Notes: generated by a model from the sequence alone, not told the origin. A stretch of DNA of 64,000 nucleotides from Afipia massiliensis (GCF_014203115.1 NZ_JACHIJ010000004.1:558001-622000); one strand, 5' to 3'; shown: positions 11,787-24,224, numbered from the stretch's first letter. Made by a program: numbers and translations.

Positions 11787-12317
11787 ATGCCAGACCTCAT
11801 GATCCGCTCCGCGACGCCCGCGGATATTCCCGCCATCACCGATATCTACGCCGAGGCCGTCAACCACGGCACCGCGACCTTCGAACTGACCCCGCCCGAC
11901 GTCGCCGAGATGACACGACGGTTCGACGAACTGGCCCGCGGCGGCTTTCCCTACCTCGTGGCAACCATCGACGACAACATCGCCGGCTACGCCTATGCGG
12001 GGCTCTACCGCGCGCGCCCGGCCTATCGCTTCACCGTGGAGAACTCCGTGTACCTCGCTCCGGCCAGCCATCGGCGCGGCATCGGGCTGGCGCTGCTGAC
12101 CGAATTGATCGCGCAGTGCGAGGCGCGCGGCTACCGCCAGATGATCGCGGTGATCGGCGATTCCGCCAATGCCGCCTCGGTGGGCGTTCACGCCCGCGCG
12201 GGTTTCGAGATGACCGGCACGCTAAAAAATGTCGGATTCAAATTCGGACGCTGGCTCGACACGGTGCTGATGCAGCGCGCCCTCGACGAGGGCGGCGCGA
12301 CGCTTCCCAAAGGCTGA
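11787..12317 (+). CDS. GNAT family N-acetyltransferase (phosphinothricin acetyltransferase-like)
   Basis: 176-residue single-domain GNAT. The N-terminus MIRSATPADIPAITDIYAEA and the TATFELTPPDVAEM segment match the Pat/MnaT subgroup, which acetylates phosphinothricin-like or methionine-derivative amines. The acetyl-CoA loop is HRRGIGLALL near residues 92-101. The true substrate cannot be read from sequence. It is convergent with the DUF2794 gene (35-base gap). Confidence 0.88.
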   Translation: MPDLMIRSATPADIPAITDIYAEAVNHGTATFELTPPDVAEMTRRFDELARGGFPYLVATIDDNIAGYAYAGLYRARPAYRFTVENSVYLAPASHRRGIGLALLTELIAQCEARGYRQMIAVIGDSANAASVGVHARAGFEMTGTLKNVGFKFGRWLDTVLMQRALDEGGATLPKG

Positions 12318-12352
12318 ACGAGCTGGCCGTGTAGCGCGACCCGAATCGCGCT

Positions 12353-12721
12353 CTAGACCAGCGCCAGCTTGCGGTCGATCACCAGCAACACGCGCTCAAG
12401 GTCGTGGCCGCGGCGTAGGATCTGTCCGTTGGCGGCGATCACGCTGTAGGCGCCCTGCTTGCGGGTGAGGCGCGGATCTTTCTCGATCCGGTAGATCGGG
12501 ACTTCCGAGGCGCGGCGGAAGATCGAAAACACTGCGCGATCTTTCAGAAAGTCGATGGCGTAGTCGCGCCACTCGCCGTCGGAGACCATGCGCCCATACA
12601 GATTGAGAATGCGATTGAGTTCAATGCGGTTGAACGTAACGCTCTGGGGCGGAAGTGGCGTCGTGCTGCGCTCCAGCCCCCGGCTCTCGCTTGGATCGAT
12701 ATCGCCCGATACTGAATTCAT
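12353..12721 (-). CDS. DUF2794 domain-containing protein
   Basis: 122 residues with the alphaproteobacterial DUF2794 pattern: FNRIELNRILNLYGRMVSDGEWRDYAID, then FSIFRRASEVPIYRIEKDPRL and LRRGHDLERVLLVIDRKL. These pieces are compact, soluble and highly conserved, but no activity is established. There is no signal peptide. It is transcribed away from the structured region at 12.9-13.03 kb. Confidence 0.9.
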   Translation of the reverse strand: MNSVSGDIDPSESRGLERSTTPLPPQSVTFNRIELNRILNLYGRMVSDGEWRDYAIDFLKDRAVFSIFRRASEVPIYRIEKDPRLTRKQGAYSVIAANGQILRRGHDLERVLLVIDRKLALV

Positions 12722-12904
12722 CGGCGCCTCCTGTCACATACCCGACATGATCACCCCGTCCGGCGACGCCTGCAAGCATGATTTCAAGCGCTTATGCCGC
12801 CTGGACACAGGAGACAGAGCATCACGTGGACGTCAGGCAAAATCATAATGCCGCCCGATTTCGGTCAATCCACCGCCGTGCTGGACTGCGATCAAGATGA
12901 AACT

Positions 12905-13034
12905 GCGTTGACCCGGTCCTTTCGGCACCGGATTCCTCAGCCCCCAGCCCCCCGGGGTCGTCAGGATCGGGTCTAATTCTTCGCAGAAATTAGGATCCCC
13001 ATCCTTCGGGCCAGCGCGAGCTGGTCTTTTTTTG
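12905..13034 (+). ncRNA. candidate small RNA with intrinsic terminator
   Basis: The 424-base gap between DUF2794 and DUF1223 has no plausible gene (12722-12900 shows nothing). Bases 12911-13034 fold into successive hairpins: CCGGT...ACCGG (about 12913-12931), then GGATC / GATCC enclosing CTAATTCT / AGAAATTAG with a TCGC turn (12964-12999), then CCAGC-GCGA-GCTGG followed by TC and seven T (13011-13033). A TTGACC box at 12908 could be a -35 site, but no good -10 follows. The T-run fixes the strand as plus. I could not match it to a named family, and its 5' end is a guess. Confidence 0.5.
13011..13033 (+). terminator. intrinsic terminator of the candidate sRNA
   Basis: 5-bp GC-rich stem capped by GCGA, then TC and seven consecutive T. 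The opposite strand has no T-run, so the terminator is directional. Confidence 0.8.
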
Positions 13035-13145
13035 TTTGGGTTGGATTTGTTGCTTCGAATGACGAAGGCCCGCGCTGGCACCAGACGCGCAATCGCGTAT
13101 CGCCACCTTGCAGCGGCGTGATCTGATTCAAAAAATTACGGGATT

Positions 13146-13919
13146 TCAGTTCAGCGAGGTAAAGGCTGCGCCCAGCATCGGACCGGGCTTGTCGCGATTG
13201 CCGTCCTGAATAAAGACCGCCGCCGCATCGACGCCGTCGCGCGTGATGTTTTCAAGCGGCACGGTCCAACTGCCGGCCCTGCCATTCCAGTCGCCGACCT
13301 TCAGCACGTTGCGCACCACGTTGTGATACGTGATCTGCTGCCCGCGATTCTCGCCGCGCGAGATGGTGATCGGAACCTGCTTCGACACCGCGCAGATCCA
13401 GATCTCACCGCTCATGCCGCCGGCTTCCGCCACCGACACATTGATCTGGCTGCCTGATGTCGTCATCTTAATCGGCACCGACATCACACCGTCGTTCTTC
13501 TGGGTGCCCTTCGCAGCGTTCTCGATCGCGATGCGGTCGCTGCCGAGAACATCGGTCGTGCCGTTGACGACGGCTTGCGGCGTGTAGACGCCGCGGTTGC
13601 CGCGCATATGCGAATAGGCCTTCTGTCGCGCGCTGAACCGCGAATCCGCCAGCGTGTCCTTCCAGCCGAGATAATCCCAGTAATCGATCGGCAGGCTGAG
13701 TGCGATGACAGACTTGTCCTGCGCGAGTTCGCCGAGAACCTTGTCCGCCGGCGGGCACGATGAACACCCCTGCGACGTGAACAGCTCGACCACCGCGCGC
13801 GGATCATCGGCACATGCCGGCGTGATCACGGTGAATATCGCGCAGATGCCGAGCGTACGCGACAGGCGCGACGCGAACGCGCCGGTTGTTGTCGTTTTCG
13901 ATTCTGGCAAATCAGACAT
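13146..13919 (-). CDS. DUF1223 domain-containing (thioredoxin-like) exported protein
   Basis: 257 residues. A hydrophobic stretch after about residue 20 (LGICAIFTVITPACA) looks like a signal peptide. It is followed by AVVELFTSQGCSSCPPADKVL, a thioredoxin-fold start with a CxxC (CSSC) redox pair, and by the conserved YWDYLGWKD segment. This is the DUF1223 family, widespread in proteobacteria and without a proven role; a periplasmic redox function is inference. It lies downstream of acnA on the same strand with a hairpin between them. Confidence 0.88.
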   Translation of the reverse strand: MSDLPESKTTTTGAFASRLSRTLGICAIFTVITPACADDPRAVVELFTSQGCSSCPPADKVLGELAQDKSVIALSLPIDYWDYLGWKDTLADSRFSARQKAYSHMRGNRGVYTPQAVVNGTTDVLGSDRIAIENAAKGTQKNDGVMSVPIKMTTSGSQINVSVAEAGGMSGEIWICAVSKQVPITISRGENRGQQITYHNVVRNVLKVGDWNGRAGSWTVPLENITRDGVDAAAVFIQDGNRDKPGPMLGAAFTSLN

Positions 13920-13942
13920 CCGTCTGTCCCTATCAGCAAGAA

Positions 13943-13964
13943 GGCGGCCCCTTGATAGGCCGCC
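13943..13964 (-). terminator. possible terminator of acnA
   Basis: Stem GGCGGCC / GGCCGCC (13943-13949 with 13958-13964) with an 8-base loop. On the minus strand it is followed by TTCTTG, a weak U-tract, so termination may be partial. Confidence 0.5.
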
Positions 13965-14025
13965 CCCCGGGTGCTTCGCTACTCACTTCGCGGTGAGCCC
14001 GTTCACGGATACGTTTCCAGCCGAG

Positions 14026-16743
<2,718 letters not shown>

Positions 16744-16982
16744 GTGAACGATCCCAGTTCAGAAGTTGGAGATACCCGGCAAAAGGTATCGGAACACCGT
16801 CAAGAGCGAAGGAATCAGGGCTGAACCGTGCTGTTTCCGGTGGCTAATTGTGTGCTGCACCAAGTTCCGGTTTTATAGAATCTTTCCAGTCTGTCCACCA
16901 CACCCGCTATGGATTGTCTCCCTGTCATGCACGTCACGGCTGGAACTATAGCGCCCCGCCACAGGCCATCGGTCAATCCATC

Positions 16983-17585
16983 ATGAGGCTTACGGCTCAG
17001 GGTCTGAAATGCGTCAGGGGCGGGCGAGAGATCTTTTCTGGTCTCGATTTTGCGGTCCCCGCAGGCCAGGCGCTGGCTGTGACCGGCATCAACGGGGCCG
17101 GGAAATCATCGCTGCTCCGGCTGATGGCAGGGCTGCTTCCGGCCGCCGGTGGCGCGATCACCCTTGAGGGCGGCGAAGCCGAACTCACACTTGCCGAGCA
17201 AACGCACTACCTCGGCCACCGCGACGCGCTAAAACCTTCCCTGACCGTGCTGGAAAACCTCGATTTCTGGCGCGAATATCTCGGCGGCGAAGCAATCGAT
17301 GGACCTGCGAGCCTGAAGACCGTGGGACTTGGCCATGCGGTTCACCTGCCTGCCGCGTTCCTCTCGGCCGGCCAGCGTCGGCGCCTGTCGATTGCGCGGC
17401 TGATTGCCGTCAATCGCCCGGTCTGGCTGCTGGACGAGCCGACCTCGGCGCTCGACACCTCCGGGCAGGCCATGGTGGCCGCATTGATGGGCGCGCACTT
17501 GCGCAGCGGCGGAATCATTCTCGCCGCGACCCACGGGCCGCTTGGGGTTCCGGCGCAGGAACTGCGGATCGGCGGTGATGCGTGA
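16983..17585 (+). CDS. ccmA: cytochrome c biogenesis heme exporter ATP-binding protein CcmA
   Basis: ATPase of the CcmABCD complex that releases holo-CcmE from CcmC during cytochrome c maturation. 200 residues, usual length. Walker A is GINGAGKSS (35-43), the signature region is [10 protein letters not shown], and Walker B is [12 protein letters not shown]. The H-loop is [11 protein letters not shown] 16983 is chosen; the frame is open further upstream but without family similarity. The stop overlaps the GTG start of ccmB. Confidence 0.95.
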   Translation: MRLTAQGLKCVRGGREIFSGLDFAVPAGQALAVTGINGAGKSSLLRLMAGLLPAAGGAITLEGGEAELTLAEQTHYLGHRDALKPSLTVLENLDFWREYLGGEAIDGPASLKTVGLGHAVHLPAAFLSAGQRRRLSIARLIAVNRPVWLLDEPTSALDTSGQAMVAALMGAHLRSGGIILAATHGPLGVPAQELRIGGDA

Positions 17586-18259
17586 CCGCACTTGCCGCAC
17601 TTGCCGCACTTGTCCGCCGCGACATCGGCGTCGCGCTGCGCGCCGGCGGCGGCGCGATGATCGGCGTGCTGTTTTTCGTCTCGGTCGTGGTGGTGATGCC
17701 GTTCGCAATCGGCCCTGATCTCGCTTTGCTGAAACGGATCGGCCCGGCGATCCTGTGGCTGGGCGCCATGCTGGCGAGCCTGCTGACCCTCGATCGTCTG
17801 TTCACCGCCGACCAGGAGGACGGGTCGCTCGACCTGATCGTGATGAGCCGCACGCCGCTGGAACTGAGCTGCGCGGCGAAGGCGCTGGCCCATTGGCTGG
17901 CGGCGGGTGTGCCGCTGATCGTGGCGACGCCACTGATCGGCATCCTGCTCAACCTCGATGCGACAGCCACATTCGCGGTTGCGCTGACGCTGCTGGTCGG
18001 CACACCGGCTCTCACATTCACCGGCATGATCGGCGCCGCCCTTGCGGTCACGCTGCGGCGAGGCGGATTGCTGCTCGCGGTGGTGGTGCTGCCGCTGTCG
18101 ATCCCCGTGCTGATTTTCGGTGTCGCCGCCTCGAACGCCGCCGTCGAAGGGACGATGCCGTTCGGCACGCCGTTTTCGATCCTGTGCGCGCTGTCACTGG
18201 TCAGCCTGGTGGTCGGCCCGTTCGCGGCGGCCGCCAGTCTGCGGCATGGGCTCGACTGA
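17582..18259 (+). CDS. ccmB: heme exporter protein CcmB
   Basis: Membrane subunit (225 residues, about six helices) of the CcmAB transporter module. It begins at GTG 17582, overlapping the ccmA stop in GTGA. The N-terminus [19 protein letters not shown] and the segment [23 protein letters not shown] are diagnostic for CcmB, which sits with CcmA, CcmC and CcmD in the inner membrane. Confidence 0.95.
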   Translation: MTALAALAALVRRDIGVALRAGGGAMIGVLFFVSVVVVMPFAIGPDLALLKRIGPAILWLGAMLASLLTLDRLFTADQEDGSLDLIVMSRTPLELSCAAKALAHWLAAGVPLIVATPLIGILLNLDATATFAVALTLLVGTPALTFTGMIGAALAVTLRRGGLLLAVVVLPLSIPVLIFGVAASNAAVEGTMPFGTPFSILCALSLVSLVVGPFAAAASLRHGLD

Positions 18260-18354
18260 TGCGACATTGCGCCCGATCAACTTTTGCAAAAAACGCGGCA
18301 TCGTAAAGTCCCCGCGCATTGCCTCCACCGCATGCGGCGATTATCAGGACCATC

Positions 18355-19086
18355 ATGAGCCTTATCGACCTCGCCAATCCAACCCGGTTCCTCGCGTTGA
18401 CCACGCGCGTGCTGCCGTGGCTCGCCGCTATCACAACGGTTCTGCTCGCGATCGGCCTTTATCAGGCGGCGATGGCGCCCGACGATTACCAGCAGGGCGC
18501 GACCGTGAAGATCATGTTCATCCACGTTCCCAACGCATGGCTGTCGATGTTCGTCTGGGGCGTGATGAGCGTCGCGGCGCTCGGCACGCTGGTGTGGCGG
18601 CATCCACTGGCGGACGTCGCGGCAAAAGCAGCCGCACCGCTCGGCGCAGCGTTTACGTTTCTCGCGCTGGTGACCGGATCGCTGTGGGGCCGGCCGATGT
18701 GGGGCACCTATTGGGAATGGGATGCACGGCTGACGTCCGTGCTGATCCTGTTTCTGATGTATCTCGGCATCATGGCGCTGTGGCGCGCGGTGGAAGATCC
18801 ATCCCGCGCGGCGCGCGCAGCCGCGATCCTGACGCTGGTCGGCGCGATCAACATTCCGATCATCAAGTTCTCGGTCGACTGGTGGAATACGCTGCATCAG
18901 GGCGCGTCGGTCATTCGCGCCGGCGGCCCGAGCATGGACCGCGCGTTTCTGATTCCCTTGCTCATCATGGCAGTGGCTTTCTCGTTGCTGTTCCTGACGC
19001 TGCATCTCGCAGCGATGCGCAACGAGGTCCTGCGGCGGCGGGTGCGCACCTTGCAGATGATGCAAGCCAGCCGGCAGGCAGCGTGA
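18355..19086 (+). CDS. ccmC: heme exporter / heme handling protein CcmC
   Basis: 243 residues, six membrane helices. Contains the tryptophan-rich periplasmic heme-binding signature [13 protein letters not shown] (111-123) and the two flanking histidines His57 (FIHVPNAW) and His181 (LHQGAS). CcmC loads heme onto CcmE. ATG 18355 has an upstream CAGGA. The gap from ccmB is 95 bases, the largest in the cluster; the stop overlaps the possible GTG start of ccmD. Confidence 0.96.
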   Translation: MSLIDLANPTRFLALTTRVLPWLAAITTVLLAIGLYQAAMAPDDYQQGATVKIMFIHVPNAWLSMFVWGVMSVAALGTLVWRHPLADVAAKAAAPLGAAFTFLALVTGSLWGRPMWGTYWEWDARLTSVLILFLMYLGIMALWRAVEDPSRAARAAAILTLVGAINIPIIKFSVDWWNTLHQGASVIRAGGPSMDRAFLIPLLIMAVAFSLLFLTLHLAAMRNEVLRRRVRTLQMMQASRQAA

Positions 19087-19091
19087 TCGCC

Positions 19092-19283
19092 ATGCCGTTT
19101 CTCACATCGCTCGGTCCCTACGCATCCTTCATCATCACGTCGTACCTGCTTGTAGGCCTCGTGGTCGCAGCGCTCATCGTGTGGGTCGGGCTCGACTTTC
19201 GCCGCCAGAAGCAGATTTTGCGGGATCTCGAAGCCAGCGGCGTGACCCGGCGCTCGGCACAACCTCCCGGTAAAACATCATGA
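19092..19283 (+). CDS. ccmD: heme exporter protein CcmD
   Basis: Small 63-residue protein with one membrane helix ([20 protein letters not shown], residues 11-30) and a basic, cytoplasmic tail ([16 protein letters not shown]). This is the CcmD pattern; it stabilises the CcmABC-CcmE complex. ATG 19092 is chosen, but GTG 19083, overlapping the ccmC stop, is equally placed for coupling. The stop overlaps the ccmG start. Confidence 0.92.
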   Translation: MPFLTSLGPYASFIITSYLLVGLVVAALIVWVGLDFRRQKQILRDLEASGVTRRSAQPPGKTS

Positions 19284-19882
19284 GCGATAACGGGGCAACG
19301 CGTCCGCAGCGCCGCTCACAAGGCCGCTCTTGGCTGGTGGCATTACCGCTGATCGCCTTCGCCCTGCTCGCCGGGTTGTTCTGGCTCCGGCTCGGCGCGG
19401 GCGACCCCGCACGCATCCCCTCGGCACTGATCGGCCGTCCCGCGCCGCAGACGAAACTGCCCCCACTTGAAGGACTCGTCGCCGGCGGCACGCAGGTGCC
19501 AGGGCTCGACCCGGCAGCGTTCAAGGGCCAGGTCAGCGTCGTTAACGTCTGGGCGTCGTGGTGCGTGCCGTGCCACGACGAAGCGCCGCTGCTGGTGCAA
19601 CTCGCGCAGGACAAGCGGATTCGCATGATCGGCATCAACTACAAGGACAGCCCGGACAATGCCCGGCGCTTCCTTGGCCGTTACGGCAATCCGTTCGTCG
19701 AAGTCGGCGCCGATGCCAACGGCCGGGCCTCGATCGAATGGGGCGTTTACGGCGTGCCGGAAACATTCGTGATCGGCCGCGACGGGGCGATCGCCTACAA
19801 GCTGATCGGCCCGATCACGCCTCAGAATTTCGACGTCGTTCTGAAGGCCGAGATCGAGAAGGCGCTGCGCGGCAAACCCTGA
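19280..19882 (+). CDS. ccmG: thiol:disulfide interchange protein CcmG/DsbE
   Basis: Membrane-anchored periplasmic thioredoxin, 200 residues. One N-terminal helix ([20 protein letters not shown]) is followed by a thioredoxin fold with active site WCVPC (Cys95, Cys98) in [15 protein letters not shown], and a cis-Pro region GVPETFVI. It reduces apocytochrome c thiols for heme attachment. ATG 19280 overlaps the ccmD stop. The heme lyase genes ccmE, F and H are not in this window. Confidence 0.96.
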   Translation: MSDNGATRPQRRSQGRSWLVALPLIAFALLAGLFWLRLGAGDPARIPSALIGRPAPQTKLPPLEGLVAGGTQVPGLDPAAFKGQVSVVNVWASWCVPCHDEAPLLVQLAQDKRIRMIGINYKDSPDNARRFLGRYGNPFVEVGADANGRASIEWGVYGVPETFVIGRDGAIAYKLIGPITPQNFDVVLKAEIEKALRGKP

Positions 19883-19909
19883 GATGCCCGGCATGATGCG
19901 GGAGGTCCG

Positions 19910-20911
19910 ATGAAGTATGTGATCCGGATTGCCGCCGTCCTGCTGCTGCTGATCGTTGCCGCTGCCGTCTACATCTATCACGGCCTGAGCAACCGGCCGG
20001 ATATCGACGCCTTCAACGCATTCAAGACTTTTTCCAAGGCCAATCGCGATCCGGGGCTGCGCGTCACGTTCCTTGGCGTTTCCACATTGCTGCTCGACGA
20101 TGGCGAGACCGCGGTCCTGACCGACGGCTTCTTCACGCGGCCGAACTCGCGGCAATTGCTTCTGGAGAAGATCGCGCCCGACAAAGCCATTATCGAGACA
20201 ACCCTGCGGCGCGCCAGTATCACGCGGCTGGCCGCGGTCATCGTCAATCACTCCCATTACGACCATGTGATGGATTCGCCGGAAGTCGCCGCACGCACCG
20301 GCGCAGTTCTCGTCGGATCGGAATCGACCGCGAATGTCGGGCGTGGCTGGGGCTTGCCGGACAGCCAGATCGCGGTGCGCCGCGCCGGCGACGTGATGAC
20401 CTTCGGACGTTTTCGCATCACGCTGCTTCCCGGCCGCCATGTGCCGTCGCCCTTCACCGGAGGCGATATCGCCGAGCCGTTGAAGCCGCCGGTTCGCGCC
20501 AACGCCTATCTCGAGGGCGGCAGTTTCATGGTCCTCGTCGAGCACGGTGACCGGCGCATGCTGATCAACGCCAGCGCCGGCTTCGTTCCCGACGCCATGA
20601 ACGGGCGCAAGGCGGACGTTGTGTTTCTGGGCACCGGGCAACTCGGCAAGCGCCCCGCCAGCTACATGGAAGATTACTGGCGGGAGGTCGTGGACAAGCC
20701 GGGCGCGCGGCGCGTCATCCCGATTCACTGGGATGACTTCACCCGCCCGCTGGACCAGCCGCTGGTCCCCCTGCCGAACCTGCTGGATGACTTTGCCGCG
20801 TCGATGAAATTCCTCAACGACCGGGGCCGAACCTCCGGCATCGACATCAAGTTGCCCGAGGCGTTTGTCGCCTTCGATCCGTTTGAGAAATTGCCTGCGG
20901 CCAAGAACTAA
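19910..20911 (+). CDS. MBL-fold metallohydrolase, membrane-anchored or exported
   Basis: 333 residues. The N-terminus is a membrane helix or signal (IRIAAVLLLLIVAAAVYIYH). The metallo-beta-lactamase core follows with HSHYDH (His114, His116, Asp118, His119), a later GRHVPSPF histidine and IPIHWDDF near the C-terminus. It resembles UlaG/YtnP-like lactone or phosphodiester hydrolases; the substrate is unknown. It is 27 bases after ccmG and may be co-transcribed, with no known link to cytochrome assembly. Confidence 0.85.
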   Translation: MKYVIRIAAVLLLLIVAAAVYIYHGLSNRPDIDAFNAFKTFSKANRDPGLRVTFLGVSTLLLDDGETAVLTDGFFTRPNSRQLLLEKIAPDKAIIETTLRRASITRLAAVIVNHSHYDHVMDSPEVAARTGAVLVGSESTANVGRGWGLPDSQIAVRRAGDVMTFGRFRITLLPGRHVPSPFTGGDIAEPLKPPVRANAYLEGGSFMVLVEHGDRRMLINASAGFVPDAMNGRKADVVFLGTGQLGKRPASYMEDYWREVVDKPGARRVIPIHWDDFTRPLDQPLVPLPNLLDDFAASMKFLNDRGRTSGIDIKLPEAFVAFDPFEKLPAAKN

Positions 20912-21056
20912 CCGTCCTATTTGGCGCAGCCGCGCTGCACCAAGCGGCTCAAAATAATTTTGCGCTTTTATCTGCCGTTCATTTTGCAGCCATGGCGCGG
21001 CCACGAATTCGAACATACGCTATGCGTGTTGCAATCACTGTCCTGGAGGGACACCC

Positions 21057-21434
21057 ATGCGTTATTCGAAACTTCTTTCATTGACTGCCGCGACCCTCGC
21101 TCTCGGCCTGCTCGCATCGTCGCCGTCGTTCTCTCAGGCGACCCAGCCGGCAACCGGTGGCAAGATGGCGCCTCCGCCTGCCGCAGCAACGGCGCCGAAG
21201 GCCGACTCGAAGATGGCGCCCGCGGCCAAGGCCGACACCAAGACCGAACTGCTCGACATCAACTCGGCGACCGCCGATCAGCTCAAGGCGCTCAAGGGGA
21301 TCGGCGACGCGTACTCCGCTGCGATCATCAAGGGCCGCCCCTACAAGGGCAAGGACGATCTCGTGAACAAGAAGATCGTGCCCGAGAAGACCTACGCCGA
21401 GATCAAGGACAAGATCATCGCGAAGCAGAAGTAA
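21057..21434 (+). CDS. secreted helix-hairpin-helix protein (ComEA-like)
   Basis: 125 residues. The signal peptide [20 protein letters not shown] is followed by a cleavage site near SFSQ, a linker rich in Ala, Pro and Lys (residues 28-62), and a helix-hairpin-helix domain [20 protein letters not shown]. The architecture matches periplasmic ComEA-type DNA-binding proteins, though the domain alone does not prove DNA uptake. The Shine-Dalgarno sequence is GGAGG, 7 bases before ATG. A palindromic repeat follows the stop. Confidence 0.87.
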   Translation: MRYSKLLSLTAATLALGLLASSPSFSQATQPATGGKMAPPPAAATAPKADSKMAPAAKADTKTELLDINSATADQLKALKGIGDAYSAAIIKGRPYKGKDDLVNKKIVPEKTYAEIKDKIIAKQK

Positions 21435-21463
21435 GTTCTGATCGCGAAGTACACCTAACACTG

Positions 21464-21553
21464 CGTCATGGCCGGGCTTGTCCCGGCCATCTACGTCTTT
21501 CTTGTCGCAACGCCCTCAAGACGTGGATGCCCGGCACAAGCCCGGGCATGACG
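21464..21553. repeat. paired palindromic repeat (GTCATGGCCGGG family)
   Basis: Two palindromes, each about 36 bases, are also inverted complements of each other across an 18-base centre. It lies between the convergent HHH and yciB genes. The same family recurs at 46114-46204 and, as a single half, at 49056-49084. Confidence 0.9.
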
Positions 21554-21561
21554 AAAGTATT

Positions 21562-22173
21562 TTATCCCTTCGTGATATCGCCGCGCTCGAGGTCGCTCGC
21601 CTCATCGGTCGCTGGCGCGATGCTATAGCGCTTGATCAGCGAGGTCTGCGCCATCGCGAAGACCGCCGTGATCGGGATCACGCCGAACGCCTTGAACGAC
21701 ACCCAGAAATCGGTGCTCTGCGTGCGCCAGATGATTTCATTCAGCACCGCCATGCCTGCGAAGAAGACCATCCAGCGGATGGTCAACAGCCGCCAGCCCA
21801 CCGGGGTCAAATTGAACATCTGGTCGAACATGATGGCGATGAACGAACGCCCGAGCAGCAGTCCGATGCCGAGCGCGGCTGCAAACAGCGCGTAGATGAT
21901 GGTCGGCTTGAGCTTGATGAACGTCTCGTCGTGAAAGAACAGCGTCAGCCCGCCGAACACCAGCACGATCACCGCCGTGACGATGGCCATCAGCGGCACA
22001 TGGCGCGACACCACATAGGACGCAATAATCGCAGCGACGATCGCCACCATGAATGCGCCGGTGGCGACGAACAGCCCGAACTTCGCGTTGGCCCCGAAAA
22101 AGATCACCAGCGGACCGAGTTCGGTCGCGAGCTTGAACAGCGGATGCGGCGCGGGCTTTTCCGAAGCGGTCAT
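21562..22173 (-). CDS. yciB: inner membrane-spanning protein YciB / septation protein A
   Basis: 203 residues with five to six membrane helices. The family signatures are [20 protein letters not shown] near the N-terminus and [21 protein letters not shown] near the C-terminus. YciB links to cell-envelope synthesis and septation. ATG 22173 has AGGACA upstream; a TTG at 22179, overlapping the ftsY stop, is an alternative. It follows ftsY directly. Confidence 0.94.
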   Translation of the reverse strand: MTASEKPAPHPLFKLATELGPLVIFFGANAKFGLFVATGAFMVAIVAAIIASYVVSRHVPLMAIVTAVIVLVFGGLTLFFHDETFIKLKPTIIYALFAAALGIGLLLGRSFIAIMFDQMFNLTPVGWRLLTIRWMVFFAGMAVLNEIIWRTQSTDFWVSFKAFGVIPITAVFAMAQTSLIKRYSIAPATDEASDLERGDITKG

Positions 22174-22175
22174 GC

Positions 22176-23123
22176 TCAATTGTCCTGTCCTGCAATCGCG
22201 CGGGCAAAATCCCGCGCGGTGAACGGCGCGAGATCGTCGATCCCTTCGCCGACGCCGATGAAATGCACCGGCAGCTTGTACTTCTCCGACAACGCCACGA
22301 GGATGCCGCCGCGCGCCGTGCCGTCGAGCTTGGTCATCACCAGCCCCGTGACGCCCGCCGTCTTGTGAAACGCATCGACCTGCGACAACGCGTTCTGGCC
22401 GACCGTCGCATCGAGCACCAGCAGCACCGCATGCGGCGCGGACGCATCGACCTTGCCGATCACGCGCCGCACCTTCTCAAGCTCGACCATCAATTCGGTC
22501 TTGTTCTGCAGACGCCCGGCCGTGTCGATCAGCAGCACGTCCATGGCCTGCGCCTTTGCGGCTTCGACCGCCTCGAAGGCGAGGCTTGCCGAATCCGAGC
22601 CCTGCGCGCGGGCCACCACCGGCACCTTGTTGCGCTCGCCCCAGACCTTCAACTGCTCGATGGCGGCAGCGCGGAACGTGTCGCCTGCGGCCAGCATCAC
22701 CTTGCGGCCCTCGGCAGAGAGTTTCGCGGCGAGCTTGCCGATGGTGGTGGTCTTGCCGGAGCCGTTGACGCCGACCACGAGAATGACGAACGGCTTTTGC
22801 GTTGCGTCGATTTCCAGCGGCTTCGCGACCGGCGACAGCACCTTCTCGACTTCGGTCGCGACAATCGTTGTCACATCCTCGGCCGAGACCGACTTGTCGT
22901 AGCGACCCTTGCCGACAGCCTCCGCGATACGCGCCGCAACCTCGGTTCCGAGATCGGCGCGAAGCAGCACATCCTCGATATCGTCGAGCATGGCGCGGTC
23001 GAGTTTGCGCTTGGTGACGAGATCGGCCACCGCCGTCCCGAGCGAACTCGACGTGCGTTTGAGGCCGGCGGAAAGCCTGCGCCACCAGCTTTGTTTCGGT
23101 TGATCCTGTGGACTGTCGTTCAT
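22176..23123 (-). CDS. ftsY: signal recognition particle receptor FtsY
   Basis: SRP-receptor GTPase, 315 residues, docking SRP-ribosome complexes to the membrane. The N domain occupies residues 15-100. The G domain has [13 protein letters not shown] (P-loop 118-125), DTFRAAA, DTAGR (200-204) and TKLD (264-267), ending [12 protein letters not shown]. The acidic A domain of E. coli is absent, as usual in alphaproteobacteria. It overlaps or abuts yciB. Confidence 0.97.
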   Translation of the reverse strand: MNDSPQDQPKQSWWRRLSAGLKRTSSSLGTAVADLVTKRKLDRAMLDDIEDVLLRADLGTEVAARIAEAVGKGRYDKSVSAEDVTTIVATEVEKVLSPVAKPLEIDATQKPFVILVVGVNGSGKTTTIGKLAAKLSAEGRKVMLAAGDTFRAAAIEQLKVWGERNKVPVVARAQGSDSASLAFEAVEAAKAQAMDVLLIDTAGRLQNKTELMVELEKVRRVIGKVDASAPHAVLLVLDATVGQNALSQVDAFHKTAGVTGLVMTKLDGTARGGILVALSEKYKLPVHFIGVGEGIDDLAPFTARDFARAIAGQDN

Positions 23124-23174
23124 GCGGGGGGTGTGTTAGCGGTTTCGCCGCTGAAACGAAAGTCAACATTGCCC

Positions 23175-23912
23175 ATGGATACGCCGCAACCGACACCGGA
23201 AGAAATTCAGGCCCGCGTGCTTCACCGCGACGGGCTGATGCTGGTGATCGACAAGCCGGCCGGGATCGCGGTGCATCGCGGCCCCAAGGGCGGGCCCAAT
23301 CTCGAAGCCTCGTTCGACGCGCTGCGCTACGGCCTGCCGCGTCCGCCGGTGCTGGCCCACCGGCTCGACCGCGACACCTCGGGCTGTCTCGTGCTGGGAC
23401 GCCACCGGAAAGCAACCGCTTCGCTCGGCCTGCTGTTCAAGCACGGCAAGATTTCCAAGACCTACTGGGCCGTGGTCGAAGGTGGTCCAACTGAAAACGA
23501 AGGCGAGATCGATATTCCGCTGGGACGGCTCGATGCCGAGCGCGGCTGGTGGCAGAAGCCGGATCCGAACGGGTTCCCGTCGCAGACAAAATGGAACGTG
23601 ATGGGACGCGGTGACGGCCTGACCTGGCTGGCCATGGAGCCGATCACCGGCCGCACCCATCAGTTGCGCGTGCATTGCGCGGCGAGCGGCTGGCCGATCG
23701 TCGGCGACAACATCTACGGCAACGGGCCCCGATTCGGCGAACCGACGTTGCATCTTCACGCCCGCGAAATCGTCATCCCGCTGTCGAAGAACAAGCCGCC
23801 GGTGCGCGTTGTCGCGCCTGCACCGGCGCATCTGCACGAACGGCTCCAGGCCTGCGGATGGAACGGCGAGGAAGCGGCCACGGCCGCCGAACCTGTTGCT
23901 GCGGACGAATAG
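23175..23912 (+). CDS. RluA-family pseudouridine synthase
   Basis: 245 residues, catalytic domain without an S4 domain. The catalytic motif is HRLDRDTSG with Asp65; later conserved blocks are GRTHQLRVHCA and PIVGDNIYG. It converts uridine to pseudouridine in rRNA or tRNA; the lack of S4 and the size resemble RluA (746 in 23S, 32 in tRNA) more than RluC or RluD, but the target is not certain. ATG 23175 is divergent from ftsY across 51 bases. Confidence 0.9.
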   Translation: MDTPQPTPEEIQARVLHRDGLMLVIDKPAGIAVHRGPKGGPNLEASFDALRYGLPRPPVLAHRLDRDTSGCLVLGRHRKATASLGLLFKHGKISKTYWAVVEGGPTENEGEIDIPLGRLDAERGWWQKPDPNGFPSQTKWNVMGRGDGLTWLAMEPITGRTHQLRVHCAASGWPIVGDNIYGNGPRFGEPTLHLHAREIVIPLSKNKPPVRVVAPAPAHLHERLQACGWNGEEAATAAEPVAADE

Positions 23913-23965
23913 GCAAAAGCTGGCCTATCCACTTCCGTCATCGCGGAGTGCAGCGAACTCTCACT

Positions 23966-24010
23966 CCGTCATTCCGGGATGCGCCCCTTGGCGCAGGCCC
24001 GGAATGACGG
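23966..24010. repeat. palindrome of the GTCATTCCGGG family
   Basis: 45-base inverted repeat CCGTCATTCCGGG...CCCGGAATGACGG with an inner GCGCC / GGCGC stem. A spread-out member lies at 37535-37642. Confidence 0.9.
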
Positions 24011-24043
24011 GTAGGAAATGTCTAGTACTTCAACACACACGAT

Positions 24044-24167
24044 GTCGTCCCCGCGAAAGCGGGGACCCATACCACCAAACGTCATGGTGACAGCGAGACG
24101 ATCGCTGCGGCATCTCCATCATATCGATAACTCAGGGAGTATGGGTCCCGGCCTTCGCCGAGACGAC
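24044..24167. repeat. composite inverted repeat unit 1 (GTCGTCCC...GGGACGAC ends)
   Basis: It begins GTCGTCCCCGCGAAAGCGG-GGACCCAT and ends with the inverted form ATGGGTCCCGGCCTTCGCC-GAGACGAC, enclosing about 60 bases. Unit 2 at 24681-24800 has the same design. Confidence 0.85.
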
Positions 24168-24224
24168 GCGTTGAGATTTCCGATCTCTCCTTGACATTTC
24201 TCGATCTAGGAATATATTCTCCGT

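Noticed and set aside
18120-19091. Long frame crossing ccmB and ccmC in another phase
   Set aside because: Only its tail (from 19092) is real, as ccmD; the rest overlaps two well-supported membrane proteins.
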